From NCBI GenBank assembly GCA_014529385.2, contig CM043949.1, positions 148,967,850 through 149,031,849 of the forward strand: a stretch of 64,000 bases of DNA. The letters are read 5' to 3'. Position numbers and translations under genes: made by a program. Source of the stretch: Adiantum capillus-veneris (taxonomy: Eukaryota > Streptophyta > Polypodiopsida > Polypodiales > Pteridaceae). This document shows, piece by piece, positions 1 through 10,579 of the stretch. A model generated the notes under the pieces. It ran no database searches. It was not told where the DNA came from and was given only the letters and a program-made list of their open reading frames with translations. How positions within the stretch are numbered: position 1 is the first letter of the stretch; every line of letters begins with the position of its first letter.

Positions 1-1118
1 TGTCAACCACATCAATACTTGTACACAAGATTTGAAGCTCTACTATAAGTGGTGCCAGATAAAGATCCATGTTCTTTACCTTGTAATTCCCTGGAACAAT
101 CAATGACAATAGCAAATGGCCCTTCTTGATAGCCAACCATGGTGAAAGATTATAGTTCACCAAGCAAATAGCCCATGTGCTCAATGAGGAACTCCAAATT
201 CCAAATGGGTTTACTCCGTCCATCGCCAAACCAAAATGCACACAACAGGTTCTTCTTTAAATGTAGGCCATCATTCTTCTATGTGCTTCCATGCAAGAGA
301 ATTAGTAGGCACCTGCATCACATTATTTGTCGATCTAGTGTTTTGATGCCATGTCATCAAAGTTGCTATAGACTTCCACCTGAACATACTCTTTATCCTT
401 GGAATGATTGGAAAGTGTCGTTGAATATTTGCAGGGACAAATTTCCCTTGTGTGTCCTCTCTATACCTATTTGATCCACATTTAGGACATTGTTCCAAAT
501 ACTTGTACTCATTTCAAAAGACTACGCAATCATCAAGACATGCATGGATTTTATTATAATACATCCCCAAGCTCGTAAGCAGCTATTTGGCGGCAGGTCA
601 AGTAAGGGGCATGTGTTTGCCTTCTGGTAAAATCTGCTCGTTGAGCAATCTGTCAAATCCATTTAAACAATTTAAACAAGAACTTGGGCTTTTTAGGTAA
701 ATTAGTATGACATACATATATTTATCTAAAAAGCTCTGTAACACTCGTGTCGGACCATCCATAAATAGATTGTAGGTTAAGCATTGCCAAAGTTGTACAA
801 AGAGCACAAATTTGGGCATCGTTGTAAAGCACATGTGGGCAAGTCTTTTCAGTATCTCTCCTTCCTCTTTGTCATTCTCATGGTGTCATTGTGGATGGGA
901 TGATTGAGGTTGAGAGGTAGTAGAGCCTTGACTGCTGGTGCTTTCTCCTCATTGGCTTTCAATGATGGGTTCCATGTCAAAGAATACATCAAGCATCTAT
1001 TCCATCTCAACTTCTTGAAAAGTAGCATCGACGGTTGATGGGGTAGACTCCATCGGTAGTGTTTCATTTGATATTCGCCTCCTCTATTGAGTTTGTGTTG
1101 AGATTGGAGCAATATCAA
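1..1118 (-). pseudogene. CACTA (En/Spm) TNP2-like transposase relic
   Basis: Read on the minus strand, positions 240 down to 1 encode a clear Transposase_21-type stretch: DGVNPFG, then VNYNLSPWLAIKK, then a leucine-rich segment and DLYLAPLIVEL. Upstream, 498-271 encodes CPKCGSNRY, FPIIPRIKSMF, MTWHQN and AWKHIEE, the zinc-knuckle-like and following motifs in the family order. At 834-598 there is LLNEQILPEGKHMP, which resembles the more N-terminal TNP2 motif. The pieces lie in different frames and are separated by stops, so the gene is dead. TNP2 is the large catalytic transposase of CACTA elements. The relic runs off the left edge, so its C-terminal half and its terminus are not visible. Family assignment is firm; the exact N-terminal limit near 1118 is a guess. 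Confidence 0.85.
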
Positions 1119-1261
1119 TATCCAAGATTTGACCTATTCTCTCTTGACCATGAGATTGATAACGTTGTTGTGCCGCTCCGCTTCCATTATAGGAAAAAGA
1201 ACAAAAGGATGTAGATTAAGCTTATTTGAAGACTATATGTTTATTGAGCAGTGATCAAGGC

Positions 1262-2050
1262 TTTAAAACAAGCAAGCTCAATGTTCATATGTATGCCAAA
1301 TACGGTGCTTTGAAATACCTTGATTGATATGTATAACAAATAATGTATTTGGAAATGCTTTGATCGAGATATGCAATATGCCTAATGTGAGGATCAACAA
1401 TGCTTTAGCCAATAAGTATGCCTAATATGCATTGACTTGGTTAGTAAATGTGCATAATGGGTGTACTTCAGAAAGCTAAAGAGAGCTTGAGGATATTTTG
1501 GTACGGAATGTCATCTCTTGTAGTGCACTGATAGCTGGGTATGCTCGTGGACTTGACTTCAACACTGGTTTGGTCTATATACATGCCAAATAGGGCAATG
1601 GCAAGAGAGTTTGGATGGCTTGGTATTGGATCTAGGCCAAAGAATCGTTCTTTGGCAATTCTTTTTGCTGAGAAATATGCCCAATACGGTGTTTTAGTAT
1701 TGACTTGGTTGATATGTAAAATGTGGTGCTCTTACAAACACACATGAAGTTCTTGATGAGCTATTTCTTGAAAATGTGGTCTCTTGGAACACGTCAATTG
1801 CAAGCTATGCCCAAACTAGCTATGGCAAGGAAGCTTTGGATCTTTCAAACCAAATGCAAAGGAAAGGCATTCCACTAAATGCAATCACTTATGCTTACAC
1901 CTTGATGGCAAGCGGTCTTATAACGATGGCCGCCCAAAGGACTAGGGGGTTAAGGCCTAATGGGTGCCCACACAATGTAAAATGGTTAATGGGTGTGGAA
2001 AAGGGAAAAATAGAGAAAGGGATGGCATTGAACCGAGCAGAGGCATAGGG
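1262..2050 (+). pseudogene. PPR (pentatricopeptide repeat) protein relic
   Basis: Broken plus-strand frames carry recurrent PPR signatures: VHMYAKYGAL near 1280, NVFGNALIEI near 1350, a degenerate NVISCSALIAGYARG near 1510-1550, KYAQYGVL near 1675, and the best piece at 1776-1920 with SWNTSIASYAQTS, GKEALDLSNQMQRKG and NAITYAYTLMASG. These are the WNxxIxxYAxxG and EALxLFxxMQ cores of PLS-type PPR proteins, which bind organellar RNA and take part in editing, splicing or stability. Stops and frame changes separate every repeat, and no mitochondrial or plastid transit peptide or E/DYW tail is seen. The repeat style is typical of ferns and lycophytes, where such genes and pseudogenes are very numerous. 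Confidence 0.75.
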
Positions 2051-2790
2051 GAGAAGGAAAAGCTTCATAGAGGGTCTTGTGGTTCTCGATAATGCTCATT
2101 GATGCAACAAAAATCGCTCAACTCACCAAGGCACCCTAGTTCCGCATTACTCCTGCCGTATTTGGTGCTGCTCAACTCCCTAAGCTACCATGTCATCACC
2201 TTGGTTTCATTCGCCTTGTCACGGTGGCGTGACAACCAAAGTGAAAAATAGCCTAAAAATAGGGTGAAAAAATGAACAAGAAGAAGAAGGGGAATTGTTG
2301 CATGAGGAGTTAGGGTTGAGCAGTAAAGGAGAAAAGGTAGGAGAAGGCAATGCGAGGAGAACTCTCTCCCTCTCTCGACGAAGGCGAGAGATCTTTCTCC
2401 CTCTCTCGACTAAGCTCGGCTTCGAGCTCATGTTCCCTCTCTCTTGACCTTAACAAGAGAGAAGAAATTAAGCAAAGAGGATTACTCCTCACTCTTAACC
2501 TTGGCCTCGATGGACAAGTGCCAAGGGCATCTAGGGCACAAGGGTAAATAGGCAATTGAAGAGAAAGGAGCACCGCAGAGAAGAGCTCCATCATCATCAA
2601 CACTATCATCATCAGCTTAAGTTGTTAATCTTGTTGATAAGTTTGCTTGGTCTTTTTGCAAGGAGCGTAAACTCCTTAATCCTTATGTAATTCGAGTTAT
2701 GGTGTTGTTAACGGTCCACTTGGTTTTTGATTAAGCTTTAATCAAGGTTTATTTATGATCATGGTGATTATTGGAGCTATCTGTGTCTGT
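2051..2790. other. no recognisable gene
   Basis: Between the PPR relic and the first microsatellite I see only short, purine- or pyrimidine-biased open frames, with serine/arginine-rich translations driven by CTCTC runs around 2360-2450. No domain, tRNA or transposon end was recognised. Confidence 0.4.
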
Positions 2791-2791
2791 T

Positions 2792-2792
<1 letters not shown>

Positions 2793-2859
<67 letters not shown>
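2793..2859. repeat. compound microsatellite (CT)n(CA)n
   Basis: An uninterrupted CT run of roughly 43 bp passes directly into a CA run of roughly 25 bp. The Leu/Ser and Thr/His repeats of the overlapping open frame are translation artefacts of the tract. Confidence 0.95.
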
Positions 2860-3212
2860 CTCTCACAACCGAAGGCCCCACGCCTTAACTTTGTAAACTT
2901 ATTCTATAAGATCGATCTTGCACTCACTTCTCTTTACTCTCTTGCCCACCGAATTTCCCTAGTACACGATCCTTGTTATTAATATTGTATGCTTGATCTC
3001 CACATCATTTTGTAGCGCTTTTCATACATTGTCATCCAATTTTGTGAAGGTAAGATGACAAATTTCTAGTAAGATGCTCATGGCAATGGAATTTTATAAA
3101 TTTTGTTTCTTATCACCTTTTACTTTGGATCTTGGTATCTTTAAGCAAAGGAATTTACCCTATGTTCATGGAAATGGGAAGCAAAGCTAGCCCTAAGCAC
3201 CTTTACAAGGCC

Positions 3213-3950
3213 AACTCTGACCGGCTAAAGCGAACGTCGTGCTAGCCCTAAGCATTTAACTCTAAACAGACCGAAACGTAAGTGACTTTATGCAGCCGCT
3301 AACCCTAAGCGGCTAGCCCTAAGCAAACTAAAATGGCCAAACGCAACTCTAACCTATGCAGGTTTGCACAACCTACCCTAACCATCCAAACATGGCCATC
3401 TATTAGCGGTCAAACCCTAAGCCACTATCCCTAAGAAGCTAGCCCTAAGAAAATTGAAATGGCCAAATTTTACCCTAACCCAATTTGGAGTAGCCAAACC
3501 TAAGCGGCTTTACACATCCTACCTTAACTGTCCAAATACAACCATCTATTAGCGGCCAAACCAAAAGCCACTAACCCTAAGCGGCTAGCCCTAAGTGAAT
3601 TGAAATGGCCAAATGTTGTCCTAATCTGATTTAGAGCGGTCTAACCTAAGCGGCTTTACACAACCTACCCTAATCGTCCAAAAACGCCTAATTATTAGCG
3701 GTCAAACCAAAAGCCGCTAACCCCAAGCAACTAGCACTAAGCAAACTAAAATGACCAAATGCTATTCTAACCCAATTTGGAGTGGCCAAACCAAAGCGGC
3801 TTTACATGACCTACCCTAACCATCCAAACACGGCCATCTATTAGTGCCCAAACCAAAAGACACTAACCATAAGTGGCTAGCTCTAAGTGGAGTGAAATGG
3901 TCCTAAACGAATTAAAACGGACAAACGTTGTCAGAAAGTGGGTGTTCTTG
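3213..3950. repeat. 146-bp tandem satellite, about five copies
   Basis: The landmark CGGCTTTACACAACCTACCC recurs at about 3359 (degenerate), 3505, 3651 and 3797, giving a constant 146-bp period, with a more degenerate unit upstream. Each unit also contains TAACCCTAAGCGGCTAGCC, an AAATGGCCAAA box and a CCATCTATTAGCGG box. The CCCTAA/CCCTAAG hexamer appears several times per unit, so the array looks telomere-like in composition without being canonical plant CCCTAAA. Copies differ by scattered point changes. There is no coding potential. Confidence 0.85.
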
Positions 3951-4250
3951 CCAGGAAACCATGACGCCTCTGGCTGCGAGAATTTGCAAGGACTTGGAAG
4001 ATGCTTTGACATGTTGAGACTTAGTAGTTAAAGATAAAAAAATTGAGTGCAGCCATGGGAGCTTAGCTCTCTTGCACACACATATATACAAAATCCCTTA
4101 CTTAAAACAAGACAAAAATGAAGACATGAAAGCTCAATTCATATCTAATTATAGGTAGGATAAAAGGGGATAAGGATGTGTTGATGGTAGCTAATTTTTG
4201 TGGCCCAAACATGCTTCAAATTGTCCTTTGGAATTGAAGTTTAGTACTCA
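3951..4250. other. no recognisable feature
   Basis: Sequence between the satellite array and the Gypsy relic. It has no open frame with a recognisable motif, no repeat shared with the rest of the window that I could find, and no terminal structure that would mark a Gypsy LTR. Confidence 0.35.
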
Positions 4251-4569
4251 CAATGATTTATATATTCTGACTAGCATTTGGGAAGAGTTGTGTATATAAA
4301 TCTTCTTGGCTCATAGAGAAACCAAGCAAAGGCTCAATTCTTAGAGAAAGAAGAATTTCCCATAATTGTTCAGGCTCAATAAGAAACACTAATTTTTTTT
4401 GGAAGTGAGCTAACATAGGTAAACAAGACAAGAGACCTTTAAGTACTAGGCACAAAGAAAAATAAGTATTGGAAGAGAAAAGAAGAAAAATATTCCTATC
4501 TACAATTATCTTTCCAAGACATCCATATCTACAAAATCACATCTTCTAAGAGTAACCTGCATACTAGTT

Positions 4570-5450
4570 CTATAAGTTTACTATTCTTAATGCCCTTCCT
4601 TCAACTTGATTAGACAAGTCCTCTCGCGCAAGCACCAAGTATCTCATTTTCCAAATCCCTAAAGGAATTGTGACCAAATCTATCACCCACTTGTAAAGCA
4701 TAGCCAATAGATATGTAGGATGTAATCCATCTTGATCACGTACATTTGAGTACATTTGGCATGTAACACAAAACTCTACGGACAAGGATACATCCTTATA
4801 TACATACCTTTCCACCCATATCTTTCTTTGACCTTGGCAAAAGTAGCCCATACGCCATGATGTCCTACCCATAAACTTCCATGAAACTCCATAATGAGCT
4901 TTTGTTGCGTGTTTTTATCACAAATAACCCACAATGGAATCCCATTCCTCTGTTTGGGATGCTTCCACCAGTAACCATATTGTAAGAAGTATCCATATGC
5001 TTTTTTGTGTATCCTCTTGAATTCTTGTTCGGTCCAATCATCTTGCTTTGTCAAGGTATTCGGCCAAATCTACCACCCACTTGTAATGCATGGCAATTGG
5101 ATAAGTAGGATGTAATCCATCTTGATGACGTACATTTTGCATGTAGCACAAAACTCTTTAGACACGGATACATCGTTATACATACTTTCTTTGACCTTGG
5201 CAAAAGTAGCCCACACGCCATGATGTCCTACTCATAAACTTTCATGAAACTCCTTAATGGGCTTTTGTAGCGTGTTTTTATCACAAATAACCCTCAATGG
5301 CATCCCATTCCTCTGTTTGGGTTGCTTCCACCACAAGTAATCATCCTGTAAGAAGTATCCATATGCTTTTTTGTGTATCCTCTTGAATTCTTGCTCGATC
5401 CAATCATCTTGCTTTGTCAAGGTACTCAAATATGGCCTATGAGCAACCAT
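4570..5450 (-). pseudogene. Gypsy integrase fragment with internal duplication
   Basis: Translation gives an H2C2-type zinc-binding part (EFHGSLWVGHHGVWATFAKV, then CVTCQMY) followed by the start of the catalytic core with VIDLVTIPLG and YLVLAREDLSNQVEG. The integrase inserts the cDNA into host DNA. The zinc-binding piece is present twice in tandem: 4672-5061 and 5062-about 5430 both start with a near-identical CCAAATCTAYCACCCACTTG and both encode TKQDDW followed by EQEFKRIHKKAYGYFLQ. The period is about 390 bp on one landmark and 368 on another, so the copies have since gained indels. Only the start of the DDE core is visible, and frame breaks rule out function. Confidence 0.8.
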
Positions 5451-5559
5451 TCTCCTTCATATATATCCTCTTCAAACCTTTGTAGTGAACTTGCACAACA
5501 AACATGGTTACCTTTAGCATGAGATATGGTGTAGAACTTTGTCCCTACATCATCAATCT

Positions 5560-6010
5560 CTTCCTCATATTCATACCTTTCCCTGGAGAGAATATCCGCA
5601 ATTGGATTGTCTTTCCCTACAATACGCTTGAATTTGGGTTCAAGGACTTGATGTATGCAATCCGATGCAACATAGCAATTTCAGGAATTGAACATCTTGT
5701 GATCATTCTAAGAAGAGGTAAGCACAGTTTCCACAATTACACTTGATCCAATCAAATATTCCTTATCACCTTTTAGAGTTGTAACTATGCCCGCAGTTCC
5801 CTCTTCACCTGTGGATAATTTTTTTGGCGAGTATTCAAAACTTTAGCTCCAAATCTCACCACATACTTGTGCCCCTCTTCATCATTTTGCCATGTTGCCC
5901 ATCTCTGTAGGACTTGTGTCCACTATCACAATGATAGGCCTTCCACATGCATAATCCACCTTTTTCAAAGTTGACGCACACTTAATAACTCCTTTAACTT
6001 CCTCATAGCT
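5560..6010 (-). pseudogene. Gypsy RNase H fragment
   Basis: Short minus-strand pieces fit the Ty3/Gypsy RNase H domain between RT and integrase. They are VDTSPTEMG near 5900, AKVLNTRQKNYPQVKREL near 5800-5850, and GKDNPIADILSRERYE near 5566-5620, the usual end of the domain. They lie in different frames and are separated by stops. The domain would degrade the RNA strand of the RNA-DNA hybrid during replication. Confidence 0.65.
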
Positions 6011-6162
6011 TTTACATATACGTCTCCCCATTCAAAATTGTGGTTCTTTATTAGCAATTGATATAGAGGATCAGCTACATGCGCATAATGTGGAAGCCAT
6101 GACACAGAAGACACATGCACCTGAGAATCTCCGTATCTTAGTGAAACTTACATATATTTCCT

Positions 6163-7047
6163 TCATTCTTTGAATTGCATCAACCTTTTAGGACAAGGTC
6201 TTCTACCATAGGGACCACACATATGCCCTACAATAAGTACTTCTTTTACTCTAAACACAGACTTTGTTCCTGACAAGGTAAGGTTGCCTTCCTCTAACCT
6301 GGATAGTAACCTATCACAATCATCTATATGATTTGCCACAAATTTGTGGCACCCCTTGGAATCTAGAGCCTCATCTTTGCCTTTTATGTTGCATCCTTTA
6401 ATTGGTACATCATCTAGAAAGGGCATAGTAATCGGGGGAATGAAGTCACGTAAGACTTTGTTCATGCCATTCATCATATGCGCAACCAAGGTGGTTGCTC
6501 CTTGCAGTAAGGCACACATCCTTACCAAACCCAAGGGTGTCTTCATGGTGGTTAGATCCGTACTTTTTATTGCTATTTGGAACTGATCATACCCTGAGTA
6601 CAAATATCGCGAAGAGTATATTGCTCTTCCTACAAATGCTTCTACTAATTTATCCACAATCGACCTTGTTCCTACATTCTTGATTGTAACCTTGTTTACT
6701 AGTTGCATGCCTTGGATGAAGCGCAAGGCCCCATTCTTCTTTGGCACGATGAACCATCTGTTTAAATATGGAGCGCAAGAAGGATCCAAGATGCCCATTT
6801 TAATCTTTTCATTAAGTAGATCAATCAACTTTGGCAAATGATATTTGGGAACTAGAATTGGTCGCAAGTTCCAAGGTGCATGAGGTACAGTGAAGATCAC
6901 CATAGGTCCAACAATACTTGGGTCTACACATCCTATCTCACTTGGCTTAGATGACAAAGCCTTACCATGTCTCGAAATCATGTCTTCAAAGCACTTCTTC
7001 TCAATAGGTGTTAAAAACTCACCACATCCCTTTTGAAGCTCTTTCAA
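6163..7047 (-). pseudogene. Gypsy reverse transcriptase domain
   Basis: A 294-residue open frame contains the RT landmarks in order: a proline-rich entry with VPHAPWNLRPILVPKYH; APYLNRWFIVPKKNGALRF, corresponding to the usual SPWSSPVVLVKKKDGSWRM region; YSGYDQFQIAIKSTDLTTMKT, corresponding to DLRSGYHQI...KTAF; and MPFLDDVPIKG, where FLDD is the YxDD catalytic motif. The frame is open but shortened compared with a full RT-RH unit and lacks the palm-to-connection continuation, which sits in another frame. RT copies genomic RNA into cDNA. The divergent motifs and flanking breaks mean it is probably inactive. Confidence 0.8.
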
Positions 7048-7682
7048 TTATTCTTGTGTAAACTTGTGGCCAATCTGCTTTGGATCCCTCAGACTTGGCC
7101 ACAAAGAAGCCTCCTCTATCTTTTCCCTGCAATCTAAAGGTAGAGGTAAGGCCATTGGTTTCACCCCTGTTTCACCTTCTTTGCCACGATCTTGTCCTTT
7201 GTTTCCACATGCACTTTAGGTTCTTGATAGTTGTGTTCCTTCTCCGCAAAAGCCTTGATCACCTTATACATATCCAAAGTATAGACTTCAATAACCCGCA
7301 GTTTCTCCTGGTCACTAGAGACCATTATGAATTTAAGATCACCTATTGTATCTACAAATGTTGTTCAAAGACACCTATAATGTATTCACTATCCTCTAGC
7401 AGCTGAATATTCTTAAAGCTTATTTGTGTATTATGTACATATTGTCGAGTACTTTTCTTCATTCCTTCAAGTTTTGTGAAGCATATTAATCCATTCCTTG
7501 TCAACCCAAGAAAACATGTGGGAAAATTTCACGCGTAGCTGGATCATGTGAGAGCTTGTTATCCTTTGTACCACTATGCACACTCTAGCTTTACAATGGT
7601 ACTTGGCCAGAACCCCCTCATTTCCTTGTTATCTTTAAATTCTTTAGTTGCCTTTGGAAAAGGACTCTCATGCAAGCTATTG

Positions 7683-8081
7683 TCACTCTCTTTCATGGTT
7701 TACATACACAGTGAGGAATTGCACAACTTTCTTACCGTCTTTACTTTTTATCCTTGCGTAAGCCGATCCATCATCCGTCACCTTTGTCTCCATCCATACA
7801 CCTATGATGAATGGTTTCTCTATCAAGATAAGTGGGTAGGTAGACATCTTCTGCACAAAGAAATTTTTCTCATCCTTTACATATCCTATAGCTACTTTGA
7901 CATTAGGGCAAGCTCCATATAGATCCCCTAAGGAGTTGTTTGTATCTCTCATCATCCATCCAGGATCTTTGTCAGCTGGCCACTTCTCTTTCGTGTAGAG
8001 ACTTCTGGACATGAGGTTGATTTTAGAGCCATGATCAATCAAAGCTACATAGGGATCATGTAAATCTCCCACCTTGACCAA
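7683..8081 (-). pseudogene. Gypsy retropepsin-like protease
   Basis: A 132-residue frame has VALIDHGSKINLMSRSLY, a retropepsin active-site loop in the D-H-G variant known from a subgroup of plant and fungal Gypsy elements in place of D-S/T-G, then LYGACPNVKVAIG and a beta-rich tail. The enzyme would cut the Gag-Pol polyprotein. Its place at the 5' side of the RT frame on the same strand supports the call. There is no start codon context of its own; it is a slice of a polyprotein. Confidence 0.7.
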
Positions 8082-8224
8082 GTTTTCTATGGTGGCTCTT
8101 GCCCAATGGCTCCTTGCATAATGACTTCAATATATAGCATCATCATCCTCAACATCCATAAAGCGAACCTGTTTTGAGCTTCTAGTGGAATGGTAGCATC
8201 CTGCCATGCTTTCATCATGGTCAT

Positions 8225-8469
8225 TGTTGTGTATCTATATTCCTTGTGACCAAAATCCAAACCTTACAAAGGAGTTCTTCTAAACAGGAGGATCGTGAGA
8301 TACATCTCAGTTAAGGACAGAGGGTCCAAAGAGGTGTCAAAAGGAAAGTTAAAATGAACAAAACTAAGAAGGGGAAAGTGAGGAGGGAGCCGGCTTGGGA
8401 GTTTGAAACTCGTGGATGATGGCTTTACCTCCTCGATAGACTGCCCATTTCCCTACTGTGCGTGCTTCT

Positions 8470-8478
<9 letters not shown>
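8225..8478 (-). pseudogene. 5'-truncated LINE ORF1 end plus 3' untranslated region
   Basis: The minus strand encodes GKWAVYRGGKAIIHEFQTPK. This is the C-terminal part of the ORF1 that recurs at 13748 and 33359, where the corresponding stretch is frameshifted. The homology continues past the stop into the untranslated part: GGACCCTCTGTCC, TTAACTGAGATGTATC and TTGGTCACAAGG align with the half-LINE sequence near 14530-14620. At its 5' side the fragment abuts a (TG)n/(TC)n compound microsatellite exactly where homology stops. It lies beside the Gypsy relic and in the same orientation. Confidence 0.75.
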
Positions 8479-8540
<62 letters not shown>

Positions 8541-8560
8541 GGAGAGAGAGAGAGAGAGAG
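8479..8560. repeat. compound microsatellite (CA)n(GA)n
   Basis: A CG/CA run starting GCGCGCGCACAC passes into a long CA tract and then GAGAGAG. It touches the 5' end of the truncated LINE ORF1 fragment. Confidence 0.95.
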
Positions 8561-8693
8561 GACTATTTTTGAGCACCCAATGAATGATGTGTCAAGGAGA
8601 AGTAGGGAGAGAGAAAGACATAGAAAAATATTCAAGGGTGTAGGAACAATTTAAAAAGACACTAAAAGTTGCACGAGTCTTCCACAAAAGCGA

Positions 8694-8747
<54 letters not shown>

Positions 8748-9277
8748 TTTGTTGCTGGGGGGGGCATAGAAATTTTGAATGTCATAGTTACTGTACTAGA
8801 ACAATAGCAAGAGATCTCAAAACCTATGTGGCAAATCTTTGATTCATGCATAATATATATTTATATACACACACACATATATATACATACATTCATATGT
8901 ATACACACACACACATAGACACATGCATATGTATATATTTATGTGTGTGTGTGTGTGTGTGTAGGAAAAACTACCAAAATACCCCTCTAATTTGTGGAAA
9001 TTTCCAAAATATCCTTCAGTTTTCAAAAAGCCCAAAAATGCCCCAAATATTTTGTCATAGATTTTCAAATTTTTCAAAATTCCCAAAATACCCTTGCTTG
9101 TGAGATTAAGTTTCTCCAACGATAAAAAAATTTGTAGTTTTTCATAAGAAAATTGATTATCTTCGAATACAAGAAGCTAAAACTAGAATTTGAGCTGGTT
9201 GTGTAGGTTTTGGAGATAAATTGCTTCATTAGTTTTAGATATAATATGCATTTGTATACATACGTATGTATGTATGT

Positions 9278-9314
<37 letters not shown>

Positions 9315-9394
9315 CAGGGAGAGAGCTTACGTCTTATAAACAACCATAATTTAATGAAATATCTATTCATAGAGTCTTGTACTCAAGCACACAT

Positions 9395-9450
<56 letters not shown>
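8694..9450. repeat. cluster of TA, GA, TG and CA microsatellites
   Basis: The tracts are (TA)n(GA)n at 8694-8745, mixed CA/TA from 8865 to 8930, (TG)n at 8942-8963, (CA)n at 9279-9303 and (TG)n(GA)n at 9396-9449. The sequence between 8964 and 9230 is AT-rich with repeated CCAAAATACCC-like phrases and no gene. The last tract is flanked by ATAGAGTCTTG and TATCATTTCTATATCATTCC, which also flank tracts at 14935-15115 and 34590-34720. Confidence 0.85.
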
Positions 9451-9453
<3 letters not shown>

Positions 9454-9628
9454 TGTGTATCATTTCTATATCATTCCAATTTTATTTATTTATTTGTATA
9501 CATAGACACATGCATATGTATGTGTGTGCGTGTGCTTAAAAACAACCATAATTTCAATGAAATCTATACTATATATAATGCAGCTTAAAATTTTCAAGGA
9601 AAGAGAGGCTATCCACATGTCACTCGGT

Positions 9629-10131
9629 GGCTCACTTGATAGAAAGTCTTACAAACATATGCTATAAAATGCAAAAGTAAAAGGTAAGACTCAAAATGTA
9701 AAAGTGAAGGGTAACATTGTAAGAAATGACAAGCTATAACATGCAAAAGTAAAGGGTAAGATTGAAAATGCAAAAGTGAAGGGTAACATTGCAGTGGCTC
9801 ACTTGATAGAAAGTCTTACAAACATATGCTATAAAATGCAAAAGTAAAGGGTAAGACTCAAAATGTAAAAGTGAAGGGTAACATTGTAAGAAATGACAAG
9901 CTATAACATGCAAAAGTAAAGGGTAAGATTGAAAATGCAAAAGTGAAGGGTAACATTGCACTGGCTCACTTGATAGAAAGTCTTACAAACATATGCTATA
10001 AAATGCAAAAGTAAAGGGTAAGACTCAAAATGTAAAAGTGAAGGGTAACATTGTAAGAAATGACAAGCTATAACATGCAAAAGTAAAGGGTAAGATTGAA
10101 AATGCAAAAGTGAAGGGTAACATTGCAAGAA
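9629..10131. repeat. three tandem copies of a 166-168-bp unit
   Basis: The phrase GGCTCACTTGATAGAAAG recurs at 9629, 9795 and 9963, giving periods of 166 and 168 bp. Each unit contains two diverged half-units built on ATGCAAAAGTAAAGGGTAAG followed by AAAAGTGAAGGGTAACATTG. The copies are almost identical, so the amplification is recent. The minus strand stays open through much of the array because the 168-bp period is a multiple of three; the repetitive Cys/Leu/Phe-rich translation has no known domain and I do not call it a gene. Confidence 0.9.
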
Positions 10132-10459
10132 AGACAAGCTTTAGCTTTTAAGACTCTAAAGTCAAATGACTTTGTACTCTACAGAGAAGAAATGTTACAA
10201 TTTAAATTCACATAACAAAAAAGGAATACTTTTAGTAGAAATTTTTTTATTTAATGAGAATTTAAATTTGGAAAATATATTTGGCTTTATTTTTTCAAGG
10301 GTTTTTTTTTTCAAAATCAATATTGATATTATAAAAAAATTTGAAAGGTTGTATTGCTTTAAAGAGTTTGAAAAAAAAACTCGATTAGCATCGACTTGGG
10401 GTTGTCTCACTTTGAGGATGTGTATGCAAATAAAGGGGACCTTATTCACATTATTGGCC

Positions 10460-10460
<1 letters not shown>
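10132..10460. other. AT-rich spacer, no gene recognised
   Basis: The sequence is A/T-homopolymer-rich between the tandem array and the next microsatellite cluster. The overlapping open frames are low-complexity and continue into GA repeats. Confidence 0.35.
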
Positions 10461-10501
<41 letters not shown>

Positions 10502-10512
10502 ATCACATTGCC

Positions 10513-10579
<67 letters not shown>

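Larger units (their letters stand above)
4250..8100 (-). mobile_element. Ty3/Gypsy LTR retrotransposon relic (pol, LTRs not found)
   Basis: On the minus strand the order is protease (8081-7683), reverse transcriptase (7047-6163), RNase H (about 6010-5560), then integrase (5450-4570). This is the PR-RT-RH-INT order diagnostic of Ty3/Gypsy, not Copia. Frames are interrupted throughout. I could not find matching LTRs, a primer-binding site or a target duplication, so the outer limits are approximate. The right end meets a LINE ORF1 fragment at about 8225. Confidence 0.8.

Noticed and set aside
3213-3950. True telomere or telomere-adjacent repeat
   Set aside because: CCCTAA motifs are scattered within a 146-bp unit and are not arrayed head to tail as CCCTAAA.
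9629-10131. CRISPR-like regular repeat spacing
   Set aside because: Units are contiguous tandem copies with no unique spacers, and the context is a plant nuclear genome.
9734-10137. Repeated minus-strand frames with Cys/Leu/Phe-rich 56-residue period
   Set aside because: The openness follows from a tandem repeat whose period is a multiple of three. No start context, domain or signal supports a protein.
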